A stretch of 48,641 bases of DNA from Williamsia faeni (GTDB taxonomy: Bacteria; Actinomycetota; Actinomycetes; Mycobacteriales; Mycobacteriaceae), in the NCBI GenBank assembly GCA_003202005.1, contig QJJF01000018.1:1-48641 (forward strand). The letters run 5' to 3'. Below, one piece after another: positions 34,434 to 45,914 of this stretch. Both the position numbers and the translations under genes were made by a program. Within the stretch, counting starts at the first letter, position 1, and each line of letters begins with the position of its first letter. A model generated the notes under the pieces. It searched no databases and was not told the DNA's origin. It was given only the letters and a program-made list of their open reading frames with translations.

Positions 34434-37400
34434 GAGCTGCCTCCATGATCGCCGAATCCACGTCTCGGCCTTCGGCTTCCGCCATCTGGGCCGCATCGAG
34501 GACACGTTGGTAGTCGGTGGGCATCACCTTGGTGAACTTACGGCTGCGACGAGGCCAGTCGGCGAGCATCGAAGCTCCCACTGCCGAGCCGGTGAGCTCC
34601 ACATGCTTGGTGATGCGTTCGTGCAAGAACAGCAGGTCGTCGGGATCGGGGCTCAGCAGGTCGACCATCGCCGTGTTCACCTTGGACGAATCCAGTTGGT
34701 AGACATAGGCGATACCGCCGGACATTCCGGCTGCGAGATTGCGCCCGGTCGGCCCGATGATCACCACACGCCCGCCGGTCATGTACTCGCAGGCATGGTC
34801 ACCCACGCCTTCGACCACCGCGAGGGCACCGGAATTGCGCACCGAGAACCGCTCACCGACGCGACCACGCAGATAGACCTCACCACTGGTGGCGCCGTAC
34901 AAGATGGTGTTGCCCGCGATCACCTGATCCTCGGCGATGAACAGTGCATCCGGATCGGGCCGGACGATGATCTTGCCGCCGCACAAACCCTTTCCGACGT
35001 AGTCGTTGGCGTCTCCGGTCAACGCGAGCGTCACACCCGGCGGCAGGAACGCACCGAGCGACTGGCCGGCCGAACCCGTCAGGGACACCGTGATGGTGTC
35101 CTCGGCCAGACCGGTCGCGCCGTATCGCCGGGTCACCTCCGACCCGAGCAGTGTGCCGACGGTGCGGTTGACGTTGCGGACCGGTAGTTCCAGGGTTACC
35201 GGATGTGCATCCTCGAGTGCACCTTCCGCCAGCTGGATGAGGGTCTGATCGAGTGCCTTGTCCAGCGCGTGGTCCTGACCCCGCATTCGGCGCTTCGGCG
35301 ATGTGGTCTCCGGTGTGCTGAAGATCGGTGAGAGGTCGAGTCCCTTCGACTTCCAGTGCGCCACACCGGGTGCCGTGTGCAGCGCCTCGGCATGACCGAC
35401 CGCCTCGTCGAGGGTGCGGAATCCGAGCATCGCCAGGTGTTCGCGGACGTCTTCGGCCACGAACTTGAAGAAGTTGATGATGTGCTCCGCCTGACCGGTG
35501 AACCGCGCCCGCAGTTTCGGGTTCTGGGTGGCCACTCCCACCGGGCAGGTGTCGAGGTGACAGACCCGCATCATGATGCAACCCGCGACAATCAGTGGCG
35601 CAGTGGAGAATCCGTACTCTTCGGCACCGAGCAGCGCAGCGACCATGACGTCTCGACCGGTCCGCAACGCACCGTCGCACTGCACGGTGATGCGGTCACG
35701 CAACCCGTTGAGCATCAGGGTTTGCTGGGCGTCGGCCAGTCCGATCTCCCACGGGGTTCCGGCGTGTTTGAGCGACGTCAGCGGTGATGCACCGGTACCA
35801 CCGTCGTGACCCGAGATGAGCACCACGTCGGCGTGGGCCTTCGAGACACCGGTGGCCACCGTGCCGACCCCCATCGCGCTGACCAGCTTGACGTGGATGC
35901 GCGCCTGCGAATTGGCGTTCTTCAGGTCGTGGATCAGCTGGGCCAGATCCTCGATCGAATAGATGTCGTGATGTGGCGGCGGCGAGATCAGCGCGACGCC
36001 CGGCGTGGAATGCCGGGTCTTCGCGATCCATGGATACACCTTGTACGCCGGGAGCTGGCCGCCCTCACCGGGTTTCGCGCCCTGTGCCATCTTGATCTGG
36101 ATGTCGGTGGCATTGATCAGGTAGTCGCTCGTGACACCGAACCGTCCCGAGGCGACCTGCTTGACCGCGCTGCGGCGCATCGGGTCGTACAGACGATCGG
36201 TGTCCTCGCCGCCCTCACCGGAATTCGAGCGCCCACCGATGGTGTTCATGGCGATCGCGATCGTCTCGTGCGCTTCGGCCGAGATCGAGCCGTAGCTCAT
36301 CGCACCGGTGTTGAACCGCTTCATGATCTCTTCGATCGGTTCCACCTCGTCGAGCGGGACCGGCTCACGGTCAGAGGCGAATTCGAACAGCCCGCGGAGC
36401 GTGCCGCCTTCCCTCGAGAGCCGGTTCACCTCGTCGGTGTATTTGCGGTAGACCTCGGTCCTGCCGGACTTGGCCGCATGCTGAAGCAGGAACACCGTTT
36501 CCGGGCTGAAGAGGTGGAGTTCACCTTCGCGCCGGTACTGGTATTCGCCGCCGACCTCGAGCCGGCGATACACCTGCTCAGTCGGGTTCTCCGGGTATGC
36601 CCGGTGGTGGCGGATCCGGACCTCCTCGGCGATCTCGTCGAGGCCGATGCCACCGATCCTGGTCTTGGTGCGGGTGAAGTACTCCTGCACCAGATCCGGG
36701 GCCAGGCCTACGGCCTCGAAACACTGTGCGGCGGTGTAGGACCCGACCGTGGAGATCCCCATTTTGCTCATCACCTTGAGCACACCCTTGCCCAGGCCCT
36801 GCAGATAGTTGCGCACTGCCTTCGACGCGTTGACACCGGTCAGTTCACCTTCTGCGACAAGGTCTTCGATCGTCTCGAACGCCAGATAGGGATTGACCGC
36901 GGCGGCACCGAAGCCGATGAGCAATGCCACGTGGTGGACCTCGCGGGCGTCACCGGTCTCGACGACCAGGGCCACCCGGGTCCGCTCCTTGGTCCGGACC
37001 AGGTGGTGGTGGACCGCGGAGGTCGCCAGCAGCGACGGGATCGGCGCATTGTCACGCGTGGTCTCGCGGTCACTGATCACCAGCGTGGAGAAGCCCGCGG
37101 CGATGGCCTCACTGGCGCGGGCCCGCAGATCCGCCAGCCCACGTTCGAGCCCGGGGCCACCCTCGGCCACCGGGTAGTGCGCACGCAGCACTTTCGCCGA
37201 CAGGCCACGGTGATTGCCCTCGTCGTTGATGTGCACGATCTTGGCGAGTTCCTCGTTGTTGAGGACCGGCCACGGCAACAGGATCTGCCGACAGGAGGCC
37301 GCCGACGGATCGAGTACGTTCTGCTCCGGTCCCATCACGCGCGCCATCGACGTGACGATCTCCTCGCGGATCGCGTCGAGCGGTGGATTGGTCACCTGCG

Positions 37401-38994
37401 CAAACAGTTCCACGAAGTAGTCGTAGAGGAGCCGAGACCGCTGCGAGAGCACTGCAATCGGCGTATCGGTGCCCATCGACCCGAGCGCCTCGTACCCTGA
37501 CGCAGCCATCGGAGTGATCAGGATCCGGAGCTCTTCTTCGGTGTAGCCGAAGGTCACCTGGCGACGGACAACCGATTCGTGGCTGGGAAGAAACCGGGGA
37601 CGCTCGGGCAGTCGCGCCAATTCCAGCAGACCGGCATGCAGCCATTCCTCGTACGGCTTCTCGTCGATCAGCTGCCCCTTGACCTCGCAGTCCGGGATGC
37701 GGCGGCCCGCCGCGGTGTCGATCAGGAACATCTTGCCGGGCTCGAGCCGCCCCTTGGCGATGATCTCCTCGGTCGGGATGTCGAGCACGCCGGCCTCTGA
37801 CGCGAGGACGACCTTGCCGCCGGCGGTCTGCCACCAGCGTCCGGGCCGCAGCCCGTTGCGGTCGAGGACGGCCCCCACCAAGGTGCCGTCGGTGAAGGTG
37901 ACACACGCCGGACCGTCCCAGGCCTCCATCAGCGAGGCGTGGAACTGGAGGAATGCCCGACGCCGGGGATCCATGTCGGGGACGTTCTCCCAGGCCTCCG
38001 GGACCATCATCATCACGCAGTGCGGAACGCTACGGCCACCCAGATGGAGCAGTTCGAGCACCTCGTCGAGCGAGGCCGAGTCCGATGCGTCGGGGCTGCA
38101 GATGGGGAACACACGCGAGAGGTCCCCTGGGATCAGATCCGTGGCCACCATGGCCTCGCGGGCGCGCATCCGATTGCGGTTGCCGCGTACGGTGTTGATC
38201 TCACCGTTGTGGGCGACAAAGCGGAACGGGTGGGCCAGCGGCCAGGACGGGAACGTGTTGGTCGAGAACCGGGAGTGCACGATGGCGATCGCGCTGTGTG
38301 CGCGCTCGTCCCGCAGGTCCGGATAGAACGCGGGCAGCTGCTTGGTCGTCAGCATGCCCTTGTAGACGATGGTCCGGCTCGACAACGACGCGAAATAGAG
38401 TCCGCTGCCCTCGGCTTCGGTCTCCGGTGTCACCCGCTCGGCACGCTTGCGCAGCGGGTAGACCAGGCGATCGAGATCGAGACCTGCCGGCGCCGTGCCG
38501 TCGGCCCGCAATGGCGCGGCGACAAAGAGCTGACTCATGTATGGCATACAGGCCCGGGCGGTGTCGCCGATGTCGGCGGCGTCGACCTCGACCGGCAGTT
38601 CACGCCAGCCCAGGATGGTGATGTTCTCTTCTTCGGCAATCGTCTCGATGCGTGCCACCGCGAGAGTGCGAGCCCGCGGCTCGGCAGGCAGGAAACAGTT
38701 TCCGACGGCGAAGGTGTTCCCGGCGACCGGGTCCGCGGGGGGTAGGACGAAATCGACGACCTCGCGCAGAAATCCATGTGGAACCTGCATCAGGATCCCG
38801 GCCCCGTCACCGCTGTTGGTCTCGGCTCCGGCCGCGCCACGATGGTCGAGGTTTTCCAGCGCCAGCAGACCATCTGCGACGATCTCGTGCGTTCGACGGC
38901 CGTGAATATCGGCGACCATGGCGACACCGCACGAGTCGACTTCTGCGTCCGGGTCGTATAGACCCTGAGCCTTGGGGACCTGAGAGAACAGCAA
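34426..38994 (-). CDS. gltB: Glutamate synthase large (alpha) subunit
   Basis: A 1522-residue subunit. The N-terminal Ntn-type glutaminase starts at the catalytic Cys22 in VDSCGVAM after a short propeptide; ammonia is channelled to the FMN-binding synthase domain. The 3Fe-4S cysteines lie at about 1137-1149 ([12 protein letters not shown]), and the C-terminal beta-helix domain ([12 protein letters not shown]) is complete. The start is a TTG at 38994 with GGAGG five to six bases upstream; it gives [15 protein letters not shown], matching mycobacterial homologues, whereas the ATG readings upstream add residues lacking homology. The gene is not interrupted. It is followed without a gap by gltD. 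Confidence 0.96.
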   Translation of the reverse strand: MLFSQVPKAQGLYDPDAEVDSCGVAMVADIHGRRTHEIVADGLLALENLDHRGAAGAETNSGDGAGILMQVPHGFLREVVDFVLPPADPVAGNTFAVGNCFLPAEPRARTLAVARIETIAEEENITILGWRELPVEVDAADIGDTARACMPYMSQLFVAAPLRADGTAPAGLDLDRLVYPLRKRAERVTPETEAEGSGLYFASLSSRTIVYKGMLTTKQLPAFYPDLRDERAHSAIAIVHSRFSTNTFPSWPLAHPFRFVAHNGEINTVRGNRNRMRAREAMVATDLIPGDLSRVFPICSPDASDSASLDEVLELLHLGGRSVPHCVMMMVPEAWENVPDMDPRRRAFLQFHASLMEAWDGPACVTFTDGTLVGAVLDRNGLRPGRWWQTAGGKVVLASEAGVLDIPTEEIIAKGRLEPGKMFLIDTAAGRRIPDCEVKGQLIDEKPYEEWLHAGLLELARLPERPRFLPSHESVVRRQVTFGYTEEELRILITPMAASGYEALGSMGTDTPIAVLSQRSRLLYDYFVELFAQVTNPPLDAIREEIVTSMARVMGPEQNVLDPSAASCRQILLPWPVLNNEELAKIVHINDEGNHRGLSAKVLRAHYPVAEGGPGLERGLADLRARASEAIAAGFSTLVISDRETTRDNAPIPSLLATSAVHHHLVRTKERTRVALVVETGDAREVHHVALLIGFGAAAVNPYLAFETIEDLVAEGELTGVNASKAVRNYLQGLGKGVLKVMSKMGISTVGSYTAAQCFEAVGLAPDLVQEYFTRTKTRIGGIGLDEIAEEVRIRHHRAYPENPTEQVYRRLEVGGEYQYRREGELHLFSPETVFLLQHAAKSGRTEVYRKYTDEVNRLSREGGTLRGLFEFASDREPVPLDEVEPIEEIMKRFNTGAMSYGSISAEAHETIAIAMNTIGGRSNSGEGGEDTDRLYDPMRRSAVKQVASGRFGVTSDYLINATDIQIKMAQGAKPGEGGQLPAYKVYPWIAKTRHSTPGVALISPPPHHDIYSIEDLAQLIHDLKNANSQARIHVKLVSAMGVGTVATGVSKAHADVVLISGHDGGTGASPLTSLKHAGTPWEIGLADAQQTLMLNGLRDRITVQCDGALRTGRDVMVAALLGAEEYGFSTAPLIVAGCIMMRVCHLDTCPVGVATQNPKLRARFTGQAEHIINFFKFVAEDVREHLAMLGFRTLDEAVGHAEALHTAPGVAHWKSKGLDLSPIFSTPETTSPKRRMRGQDHALDKALDQTLIQLAEGALEDAHPVTLELPVRNVNRTVGTLLGSEVTRRYGATGLAEDTITVSLTGSAGQSLGAFLPPGVTLALTGDANDYVGKGLCGGKIIVRPDPDALFIAEDQVIAGNTILYGATSGEVYLRGRVGERFSVRNSGALAVVEGVGDHACEYMTGGRVVIIGPTGRNLAAGMSGGIAYVYQLDSSKVNTAMVDLLSPDPDDLLFLHERITKHVELTGSAVGASMLADWPRRSRKFTKVMPTDYQRVLDAAQMAEAEGRDVDSAIMEAARG

Positions 38995-39078
38995 ATCCGA
39001 CCTCCACGCCTGGCCCCCGGACATCCGAGGGAACCAACAGACAATCCTCAGGACGTCGCTGGCCCGTGGTGTGAACAC

Positions 39079-39122
39079 GCACCTGAGAATTCAGAGTTGG
39101 TGCGACTGCTAATGCTAGCAGT
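39079..39122 (-). promoter_or_regulatory. Two adjacent hairpins in the lgt-gltB gap
   Basis: ACTGCTA/TAGCAGT (39105-39111 with 39116-39122, 4-nt loop) and GCACC/GGTGC (39079-39083 with 39099-39103) lie in the 159 bp between the lgt stop and the gltB start. They follow the lgt stop by 31 bp, so they may be a terminator of the trp-lgt transcript. Alternatively they are part of the gltB leader. I cannot tell which, and no nitrogen-regulator box was recognised. Confidence 0.5.
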
Positions 39123-39153
39123 TGAGCCGAAGGTCGGCTGAATCAAATTGTGG

Positions 39154-40215
39154 TCACACGTGACGCTCGCCGGTCTCGCTTTCGGTGTCCGGCTTGGCGT
39201 TCCGCTGCGCTTCGGCCGAGAGTGAGTCCTCGCCCGTGTCCGAATCGTCCGCGGCAGATGCCGGCTTCCCATCTTCGGCGACGTCGTCTTCGACGTAGCC
39301 GTCTACCGGATGTTCACTGGGCTCGTGCTCTGCATCCCGCCCGGCACCGGGGTGATAGATCTCCGACGGGGACTCACGCCCCTTGGGAGCGATCACCACA
39401 TAGATCGCGGCGCAGGCGAACACCAGCGCAGCGGTGAACAGGTTGATCCGCACACCCCAGATCAGCGACGCCGCATCGGTGCGCATTGTCTCGATGACGA
39501 ACCGTCCGAGGCAGTATCCGGCGACGTACAGCGCGAACAGTCGGCCGTGCCCGATCCGGAACCGCCGGTCGATGACGACCAGCGCGATCACGATCAGGAT
39601 GTTCCACAACATCTCGTAGAGGAACGTCGGTTGGACGATCGCATCGACCACGCCGTTGGATTTGCCGTCGATCAGGCCCGGGCTGGTGTACCCCGAAGAA
39701 TCAACACGTTCATAGATCTTCAGGCCCCACGGCAGGTCGGTCGTCTGGCCGTAGAGTTCCTGATTGAAGTAATTGCCGACGCGGCCGATGGCCTGCGCCA
39801 GCAGGATCGGTGCGGCGATCGCATCACCGAAGGGCGGCAGCCTGATCCCGGCCCGTCGGGCGCCGATCCAGGCACCGAGCGCGCCGAAGGCGACCGCACC
39901 CCAGATACCCAGGCCACCGTCCCAGATCTTGATGGCATCGATCGGATCTTTGGGTCCGTCACCGAAGTAGGTCTGCCAGTCGGTGGCGACGTGGTAGATC
40001 CGGCCACCGATGAGGCCAAAGGGCACCGCCCAGATCGCCACGTCGAGGACTTCACCATCGCGACCCCCGCGTGCGATCCAGCGCTTGTTGCCCCAGTAGA
40101 TCGCGACGATGATGCCGACGATGATGCAGAGCGCGTACGCGCGGATCGGGAAGGGTCCCAGATCCCAGACACCTTGCGGCGGGCTGGGGATGAATGCCAG
40201 CGGTTCGCGGTTCAC
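39154..40215 (-). CDS. lgt: Prolipoprotein diacylglyceryl transferase
   Basis: A 353-residue membrane enzyme that moves diacylglycerol onto the lipobox Cys of prelipoproteins, such as the receptor and DUF732 lipoproteins encoded in this window. It has about seven transmembrane segments and the family signature GRVGNYFNQELYGQ at 144-157. An acidic hydrophilic tail of about 65 residues (from about residue 290) is an actinobacterial extension. The GTG start at 40215 overlaps the trpA stop by four bases (GTGA), so it belongs to the trp transcript. Confidence 0.95.
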   Translation of the reverse strand: MNREPLAFIPSPPQGVWDLGPFPIRAYALCIIVGIIVAIYWGNKRWIARGGRDGEVLDVAIWAVPFGLIGGRIYHVATDWQTYFGDGPKDPIDAIKIWDGGLGIWGAVAFGALGAWIGARRAGIRLPPFGDAIAAPILLAQAIGRVGNYFNQELYGQTTDLPWGLKIYERVDSSGYTSPGLIDGKSNGVVDAIVQPTFLYEMLWNILIVIALVVIDRRFRIGHGRLFALYVAGYCLGRFVIETMRTDAASLIWGVRINLFTAALVFACAAIYVVIAPKGRESPSEIYHPGAGRDAEHEPSEHPVDGYVEDDVAEDGKPASAADDSDTGEDSLSAEAQRNAKPDTESETGERHV

Positions 40216-41018
40216 GAACGGACCCCGGAGCCCGCCCGCACTCCCTCGGCCAGTTCCGCAGTCAGTTCGCGCAGTGCGGCATCACCCTCTGCGACGGCCG
40301 AGACCAACGCCGAACCGACGATGACCCCGTCCGCGTATTCGGCGATCTCCGCGGCCTGAACCTTGTTGCGGACGCCGAGTCCGACACCGATCGGGATGTC
40401 CGAATGCGCCCGGATCCGGGCACACAGCTCCGGAGCCATCGACGACACGTTGTCGCGGGCACCGGTGACGCCCATCGTGGAAGCCGCATAGATGAATCCG
40501 CTGCTCGCCTCGAGGGTCATCGCCAGGCGCTCTTCGGTCGACGACGGAGCGACCAGGAAGATCCGGTCGAGTTCGTGCTCCGTGGAGGCCGCCATCCAGT
40601 CATCGGCCTCGTCGGGAATCAGGTTCGGCGTGATCAGGCCCAATCCGCCGGCACCGGCCAGATCGCGGGCGAATCGATCGATCCCGTACTGCAGCACGGG
40701 ATTCCAATACGTCATGACCACGGCACTGCCGCCGGCATCGGCGATGGCCTCGACTGCGGTGAAGACGTCCCGGACCCGGATACCACCTCGCAAGGCCTGT
40801 TCGGCCGCGTTCTGAATGGTCGGACCGTCCATGACCGGATCGGAGTACGGGACGCCGACTTCGATGATGTCGCAACCGGATTCGACCATCGACCGCATCG
40901 ATGTCAGCGAACCGGCCAGGTCCGGGTATCCGACCGGCAGGTAACCGATCAGTGCGCTGCGCCCTTCGGCGCGGCAGCGGTTGAACAGTGGTCCGAGCCG
41001 AGAGTCGGCCTCAGGCAT
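40212..41018 (-). CDS. trpA: Tryptophan synthase alpha chain
   Basis: A 268-residue TIM-barrel that cleaves indole-3-glycerol phosphate to indole and glyceraldehyde 3-phosphate. It has the catalytic Glu in [16 protein letters not shown] and Asp in the following loop, [11 protein letters not shown], and [11 protein letters not shown] at the phosphate site. The start at ATG 41018 (MPEADSR) has GAGGA upstream and overlaps the trpB stop by eight bases; an ATG three codons earlier is possible. Coupling to trpB fits the alpha2-beta2 complex. Confidence 0.96.
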   Translation of the reverse strand: MPEADSRLGPLFNRCRAEGRSALIGYLPVGYPDLAGSLTSMRSMVESGCDIIEVGVPYSDPVMDGPTIQNAAEQALRGGIRVRDVFTAVEAIADAGGSAVVMTYWNPVLQYGIDRFARDLAGAGGLGLITPNLIPDEADDWMAASTEHELDRIFLVAPSSTEERLAMTLEASSGFIYAASTMGVTGARDNVSSMAPELCARIRAHSDIPIGVGLGVRNKVQAAEIAEYADGVIVGSALVSAVAEGDAALRELTAELAEGVRAGSGVRS

Positions 41019-42297
41019 TGTCTGCATCCTCGTCTAGAAGTCCGAACCATTTGGCAGCGGTGTCAACGTCTTTGTCGCCACGCCCGGAGAGGTTGACGAC
41101 GATGATCGCGCCCTCCCCCAACTCGACGCCCAGCTTGAGTGCACCGGCAACAGCGTGCGCGGACTCAATGGCCGGGATGATGCCCTCTTTCCGGCTGAGC
41201 AACGCGAGCGCATCCATGGCTTCGCTGTCGGTGATCGGACGGTACTCGGCGCGGCCGATGTCCTTGAGGTAGGCGTGCTCGGGCCCGACACCGGGATAGT
41301 CGAGTCCGGCTGAGATCGAGTGGGATTCGATGGTCTGGCCGTCTTCGTCCTGCAACAGGTACGAGTAGGCACCCTGGAACGCGCCGGGGGTTCCACCGGT
41401 GAAGGTGGCGGCGTGACGTCCGGTCTCGACGCCGTCGCCGGCGGCTTCGTAGCCGACCAGACGCACGTCTTTGTCGTCGATGAACGGATGGAAAATGCCG
41501 ATCGCGTTCGATCCGCCACCGACGCAGGCGACAACGGCGTCGGGAAGCCGTCCGGCCGAGCGGAGGATCTGCTCACGGGCCTCGAGCCCGACAACCCGTT
41601 GCAGATCGCGGACCATCACCGGGAACGGGTGCGGTCCGGCAGCGGTACCGAAGCAGTAATACGTGTTGTGCGCGTTGGTGACCCAGTCACGCATCGCCTC
41701 GTTGATCGCGTCCTTCAGAGTCGCCGAACCGGTGTCGACGGAGACCACCGAGGCACCGAGCAGACGCATCCGCGCGACGTTGAGCGCCTGGCGTTCGGTG
41801 TCGACGCGACCCATGTAGACGATGCATTCGAGGCCGAACATGGCGCACGCGGTGGCGGTGGCCACACCGTGCTGACCGGCTCCGGTCTCGGCGATGATCC
41901 GGTTCTTGCCCATCTTCTTGGCAAGCAACGCCTGACCGAGCACATTGTTGATCTTGTGAGATCCGGTGTGGTTCAGGTCTTCTCGCTTCAGGAAGACCCT
42001 CGCGCCACCGGCATGCTCGGACAGTCGCTTGGCCTCGTACAGCGGCGACGGGCGCCCACTGTAGTCACGTTGCAGGCGATCGAGTTCGTGCAGGAACTCG
42101 TCGTCGGTACGTACCTTCTCCCAGTTCACCGTGACCTCATCGATCACGGCCATCAGCGCTTCGGGTACGTGCCGGCCACCGTAGACACCGAAGTGTCCAC
42201 CGCGATCGGGTTCGACCGACGTTCTGTTGACCAGACCGGCGCTGGCCGGCGGGAGTTCGGAAAAGGAAGAAGCTGATGCGGCAGACGACGAGGTCAT
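41011..42297 (-). CDS. trpB: Tryptophan synthase beta chain
   Basis: A 428-residue PLP enzyme that joins indole and serine to make tryptophan. PLP-binding Lys115 is in HTGSHKINN. The phosphate-binding glycines are in [12 protein letters not shown], and the catalytic Glu motif is [13 protein letters not shown]. The first 30 residues are a polar, low-complexity extension before [14 protein letters not shown]. It starts 15 bp after the trpC stop. Confidence 0.97.
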   Translation of the reverse strand: MTSSSAASASSFSELPPASAGLVNRTSVEPDRGGHFGVYGGRHVPEALMAVIDEVTVNWEKVRTDDEFLHELDRLQRDYSGRPSPLYEAKRLSEHAGGARVFLKREDLNHTGSHKINNVLGQALLAKKMGKNRIIAETGAGQHGVATATACAMFGLECIVYMGRVDTERQALNVARMRLLGASVVSVDTGSATLKDAINEAMRDWVTNAHNTYYCFGTAAGPHPFPVMVRDLQRVVGLEAREQILRSAGRLPDAVVACVGGGSNAIGIFHPFIDDKDVRLVGYEAAGDGVETGRHAATFTGGTPGAFQGAYSYLLQDEDGQTIESHSISAGLDYPGVGPEHAYLKDIGRAEYRPITDSEAMDALALLSRKEGIIPAIESAHAVAGALKLGVELGEGAIIVVNLSGRGDKDVDTAAKWFGLLDEDADNA

Positions 42298-42312
42298 GGT
42301 GGAGGCAGAGGC

Positions 42313-43131
42313 CTAACGGACTGGTTTGGGGCAGGACGGGTGGGTACCGGCGGTGACCAGTTCCGAGACGGCTGCACGAGGGTCACCAGCGGTGACCAAG
42401 CCCTCTCCGACCAGGACCGCGTCGGCGCCGGCGCCGGCGTAAGCCAGCAGATCGGCGGTTCCGCGAACACCGGATTCGGCGATCCGGATCACCTTGGAAG
42501 GCAATCCGGGGGCGATCCGGGCAAAGCTGTCGCGGTCGACTTCGAGGGTCTTGAGGTTGCGGGCGTTGATGCCGACCACCGATGCTCCGGCCTGCAGCGC
42601 TCGATCCGCTTCTTCCTCGGTATGGACCTCGACGAGCGCGGTCATCCCCAGGGACTCGGTGCGGTCGAGCAGTGAGGTGAGCACGTTCTGCTCGAGCGCG
42701 GCGACGATCAGCAGGATGACGTCCGCGCCGTGGGCACGGGCCTCATGGATCTGATACGGGCCCACGATGAAGTCTTTGCGCAGGACCGGGATCTTCACGG
42801 CGGCACGGACAGCATCCAGATCGGCGAGCGATCCGCGAAACCGGCGCTCCTCGGTCAGCACGCTGATGATCCGCGCGCCACCGGCCTCGTAGGCCTTCGC
42901 CAGCGCGGCCGGATCGATGATGTCGGCCAGGTCGCCTTTCGACGGGCTGGCGCGCTTCACCTCTGCGATGACGCCGATCCCCGGCTCACGCAGCGCCGCG
43001 GTTGCGTCGATCGGGTCCGGTGCTGCCGCGGAGGCGGCCTTGATGGCAGCGAAGTCGATCACAGCTTCGCGTGCTGCCACATCGGCCTTTACCCCGGCCA
43101 GAATCGAATCAAGGACGGTTTGCTTGCTCAT
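42313..43131 (-). CDS. trpC: Indole-3-glycerol phosphate synthase
   Basis: A 272-residue TIM-barrel converting carboxyphenylamino-deoxyribulose phosphate to indole-3-glycerol phosphate. Active-site segments are [12 protein letters not shown] (catalytic Lys), LRKDFIV (Lys), LVEVHTEEE (Glu), GINARNL and IAESGV. The start at MSKQTVLD has AGGGG upstream; an ATG six codons earlier is a less likely alternative. A 139-bp gap separates it from the upstream membrane-protein gene, unusual in this otherwise overlapping cluster. Confidence 0.96.
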   Translation of the reverse strand: MSKQTVLDSILAGVKADVAAREAVIDFAAIKAASAAAPDPIDATAALREPGIGVIAEVKRASPSKGDLADIIDPAALAKAYEAGGARIISVLTEERRFRGSLADLDAVRAAVKIPVLRKDFIVGPYQIHEARAHGADVILLIVAALEQNVLTSLLDRTESLGMTALVEVHTEEEADRALQAGASVVGINARNLKTLEVDRDSFARIAPGLPSKVIRIAESGVRGTADLLAYAGAGADAVLVGEGLVTAGDPRAAVSELVTAGTHPSCPKPVR

Positions 43132-43270
43132 GGTCAACCCCTTTCTCACGCCACTGACGAGGATGTAGCCAGTTGCGCGAGACCACAGCAGCTCGTGTTT
43201 TCAGTAAGGAAAGGGTAGCGCCGACCCACTGCATGCCGGATTCCGGGTATGCCAAACAAAGTGAAACCTG
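43132..43270 (-). promoter_or_regulatory. trpC leader region with a Trp-containing short frame
   Basis: The only sizeable gap inside the trp cluster. Read on the minus strand it contains an ATG at 43234 with GGAA upstream, opening a 41-codon frame (43234 to 43109) with three Trp codons (MQWVGA..., NWLH, QWRE) that runs past the trpC start. It may be a leader or chance. No clear attenuator stem pair or promoter hexamers were found. Confidence 0.35.
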
Positions 43271-44017
43271 TCACCTTTCGCGATCCGTCGGATCGATCGT
43301 CGGATCGTCACCGGTGTCGAGGGCATCCCAGAGCAAGCGTTCGTTGCCGTCCACTCCTGTCGAGCCGGTATCCGACCCTCTGTCCGGGCCGGCCACGGCG
43401 GCCGCTTCGTGACCGCTTCCGTCAGCCGCCCGGCGCTCGGCGTCGCGCTTGGCGAAGACCTCTTTTTCGAGCTCGGCGCGGCGCGCGGCAGGCGACTTGT
43501 ACTTCGACGACATCGGCGCATCGCGGGACGCGGTCTGCAGCATCACCACGGCACCGAGCACCGCGGCCACCGCTCCGGCGATCACGAGCAGGCCCGGCAG
43601 GATCTTGGTGTCGACCTGTAGCGCTTCGTAGCGGCCGGCCAGCCCGATCGCCTTCGCCGCGTAGCTGACATCGTCATGGCCGGTGAAGAGGGTCAGTGCG
43701 GGCAAGATCCCGATGATCGCCACTGCTGCGACGACAAACGCGGTGATGCGCAGCGCCCAGCCACGCAACGACGCGGCCGCAGCGATCCCGGCCAGCAGCA
43801 CGATCGCCAGCGGGGTCAGCGCCGGCGCCCAGTCCGCACCCTTGACGGTGAACGTGCGCGGCGGCGTCATGCCGTCCGCGGCGACCAGCTCGGCCCACGT
43901 CATCCGGGAGGCTGCCCAGAAAGCCAGTGCGCCGAATCCGAGGAGGACGGCGATCATCCCCAGCCGGCGACCACGACTGCTCGCGGGCTTGACGTCGTGT
44001 GGCGCGGTCTCACTCAC
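43271..44017 (-). CDS. Trp-region membrane protein (TIGR02234 / Trp_oprn_chp family)
   Basis: A 248-residue protein with about four transmembrane segments ([57 protein letters not shown] and [21 protein letters not shown]). A charged tail then contains [16 protein letters not shown]. Proteins of this family occur between trpE and trpC in many actinobacteria and have no established function. The GTG start at 44017 overlaps the trpE stop by eight bases, so it is coupled to trpE. A role in tryptophan export or uptake is a guess from position. Confidence 0.88.
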   Translation of the reverse strand: MSETAPHDVKPASSRGRRLGMIAVLLGFGALAFWAASRMTWAELVAADGMTPPRTFTVKGADWAPALTPLAIVLLAGIAAAASLRGWALRITAFVVAAVAIIGILPALTLFTGHDDVSYAAKAIGLAGRYEALQVDTKILPGLLVIAGAVAAVLGAVVMLQTASRDAPMSSKYKSPAARRAELEKEVFAKRDAERRAADGSGHEAAAVAGPDRGSDTGSTGVDGNERLLWDALDTGDDPTIDPTDRER

Positions 44018-45572
44018 CGGAGTCGCCTGCGATCGGTGTCATCGTTTCGGCCGCCGCGATCGCCTTGAGAACTGCCCGCGCTTTGTTGCTCGCCTCGTTG
44101 TACTCGTAGTCGGCCTCGCTGTCGGCGACCACGCCACCACCGGCCTGCACGTACGCACGGCCCTCTTTGAGGATCGCGGTGCGGATGGCGATGGCGGTGT
44201 CGGCGTCGCCCGCGAAGTCGAGGTAGCCGACGATGCCGCCGTACAGGCCGCGCCTGGTCTTCTCGTGTTCGTCGATCAGTTCCATCGCCCGCACCTTGGG
44301 CGCACCGGTCAGGGTGCCCGCCGGGAAACAGGCGTTGACCGCGTCGAGGGCGGTCTTGCCGGCCTGCAGCTCCCCCGACACCGTGGACACCAGGTGCATG
44401 ACGTGGCTGTAGCGCTCGATGTGCCGATAGTCGGACACCTTTACCGTGCCCGGCTCGCACACCCGACCGAGATCGTTGCGTCCGAGGTCGACGAGCATGA
44501 GGTGCTCGGAGTTCTCTTTCTCGTCGGCGAGGAGGTCTTTTTCGAGGAGCAGGTCGTCGGACTCGGTGGCCCCACGCCAGCGGGTGCCCGCGATCGGATG
44601 TGTGGTTGCCACCGAATCCTTCACGGTGACAAGAGCTTCGGGACTTGATCCGACGATCGTGAAGTCCGGTCCACCATTGCCGGGCACCCGCAGCAGATAC
44701 ATGTAGGGGCTCGGGTTGGTGGTGCGCAGCACGCGGTAGACATCGATGGGATCGGCAGCGGTCTGCATTTCGAAACGCATCGACGGCACGACCTGGAACG
44801 CCTCGCCGGCCTCGATCTCCGAGACCAGGCTGGTGACGATCGTCCCGTACTCCTCGCGAGTGCGCTGGGCCACGAACTCCGGCTCGGCGGGGTGATACGT
44901 CGAGACGGTCGACGGAGCGGGCGCGGCCAGCGCTGCCGTCATCGTGTCGAGGCGGGCCACCGCGTCGGCATAGGCCTCTTCGGCCCGATCGGCGCTGCCA
45001 TCCCAGTTCACCGCGTTGGCGATCAGCGTGATGGTGCCCTCGTGATGGTCGACCGCCGCGATGTCGGTCGCGAGCAGCATCAGCATCTCCGGCAACTGGA
45101 GGTCGTTGACCGTGGTGTCGGGCAGGCGTTCGAGGCGCCGGACGGCGTCGTACGCCAGGAAGCCCACAAATCCGCCGGTCAGCGGCGGCAGGTCCGGGAA
45201 CCGGTCGGTGGCCAGGATCCGCAGGGACTCGGCGAGGGCAACCAGCGGATCGCCGCCCGTCGGCGCTCCTGCAGGCCGGGTCCCCCACCACTGCGCTTCA
45301 CCGTCGACCGAGGTCAGCGCGGCGGGAGAGCCGGCACCGATGAACGACCATCGCGACCACGACCGGCCGTTCTCCGCCGACTCGAGCAGGAATGTCCCGG
45401 GTCGGTCGCCGCTGAGTTTTCGGTATGCACCCAGTGGTGTCTCCGAATCGGCCAGGACCTTTCGGGTCACCGGCACAACCCGATGGTCGGCTGCCAGCTC
45501 CAGGAACTGGGCCAGCGTTGTGGTGTCTGTGAAGCCGCCCGCAGTGCCGGGGGCGGTGGTCTTGTTTGCCAT
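44010..45572 (-). CDS. trpE: Anthranilate synthase component I
   Basis: A 520-residue enzyme that makes anthranilate from chorismate with ammonia from TrpG. The feedback tryptophan-binding LLES motif is at 62-65 ([12 protein letters not shown]), so it should be inhibited by tryptophan. Chorismate-binding segments are [37 protein letters not shown] and [15 protein letters not shown]. TrpG and TrpD are not encoded in this window. The start at MANKTT lies 25 bp after the tautomerase stop; an ATG 16 codons earlier falls in the tautomerase 3' end. Confidence 0.96.
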   Translation of the reverse strand: MANKTTAPGTAGGFTDTTTLAQFLELAADHRVVPVTRKVLADSETPLGAYRKLSGDRPGTFLLESAENGRSWSRWSFIGAGSPAALTSVDGEAQWWGTRPAGAPTGGDPLVALAESLRILATDRFPDLPPLTGGFVGFLAYDAVRRLERLPDTTVNDLQLPEMLMLLATDIAAVDHHEGTITLIANAVNWDGSADRAEEAYADAVARLDTMTAALAAPAPSTVSTYHPAEPEFVAQRTREEYGTIVTSLVSEIEAGEAFQVVPSMRFEMQTAADPIDVYRVLRTTNPSPYMYLLRVPGNGGPDFTIVGSSPEALVTVKDSVATTHPIAGTRWRGATESDDLLLEKDLLADEKENSEHLMLVDLGRNDLGRVCEPGTVKVSDYRHIERYSHVMHLVSTVSGELQAGKTALDAVNACFPAGTLTGAPKVRAMELIDEHEKTRRGLYGGIVGYLDFAGDADTAIAIRTAILKEGRAYVQAGGGVVADSEADYEYNEASNKARAVLKAIAAAETMTPIAGDSGE

Positions 45573-45597
45573 CGCTTCTGATTGTCCCAGCCGCGCT

Positions 45598-45780
45598 CTA
45601 TTGACCGAGCGGCTCCCCACCTACACCCCAGTGAGACCGCGGAACCTCGGTGATCGTGACCCAGACAGAATCGGGGTTCTTACCGGTCGCACGCGCGTAC
45701 GCCTCGGTGACCGCGGCGATGGTTTCACGCTTGACGCGATCGCTGAGTCCGGGTGTCTGGGAGATCTGAATGAGTGGCAT
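45598..45780 (-). CDS. 4-oxalocrotonate-tautomerase-family protein
   Basis: A 60-residue protein starting [11 protein letters not shown]; after Met removal Pro1 is the catalytic base of the tautomerase superfamily. The C-terminal [11 protein letters not shown] resembles the conserved W-G-x-G/A-G end of these small enzymes, which form trimers or hexamers of 60-70-residue chains. The longer reading from 45885 would hide Pro1, so the start is at 45780. It stands directly upstream of trpE (25 bp) on the same strand and is probably co-transcribed. Substrate unknown; enol-keto tautomerisation of a 2-hydroxydienoate is the family's typical reaction. Confidence 0.88.
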   Translation of the reverse strand: MPLIQISQTPGLSDRVKRETIAAVTEAYARATGKNPDSVWVTITEVPRSHWGVGGEPLGQ

Positions 45781-45914
45781 GGAAAAACTGTGCCACACGC
45801 CGCCAACCCCGAGAGATCGGCCGACCAGCGTCGAAATGACGCGTTTCACACCAGGTGATCGGCACCGACGGCACACTTGAACCACACATGTGGCCGCTTG
45901 GAGAGGGAGCTGTT

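Noticed and set aside
34033-35187. Plus-strand frame of 384 residues
   Set aside because: Antisense to gltD and gltB, both of which are complete and in conserved order.
35806-37500. Plus-strand frame of 564 residues
   Set aside because: Antisense to gltB; composition and lack of motifs mark it as a high-GC shadow.
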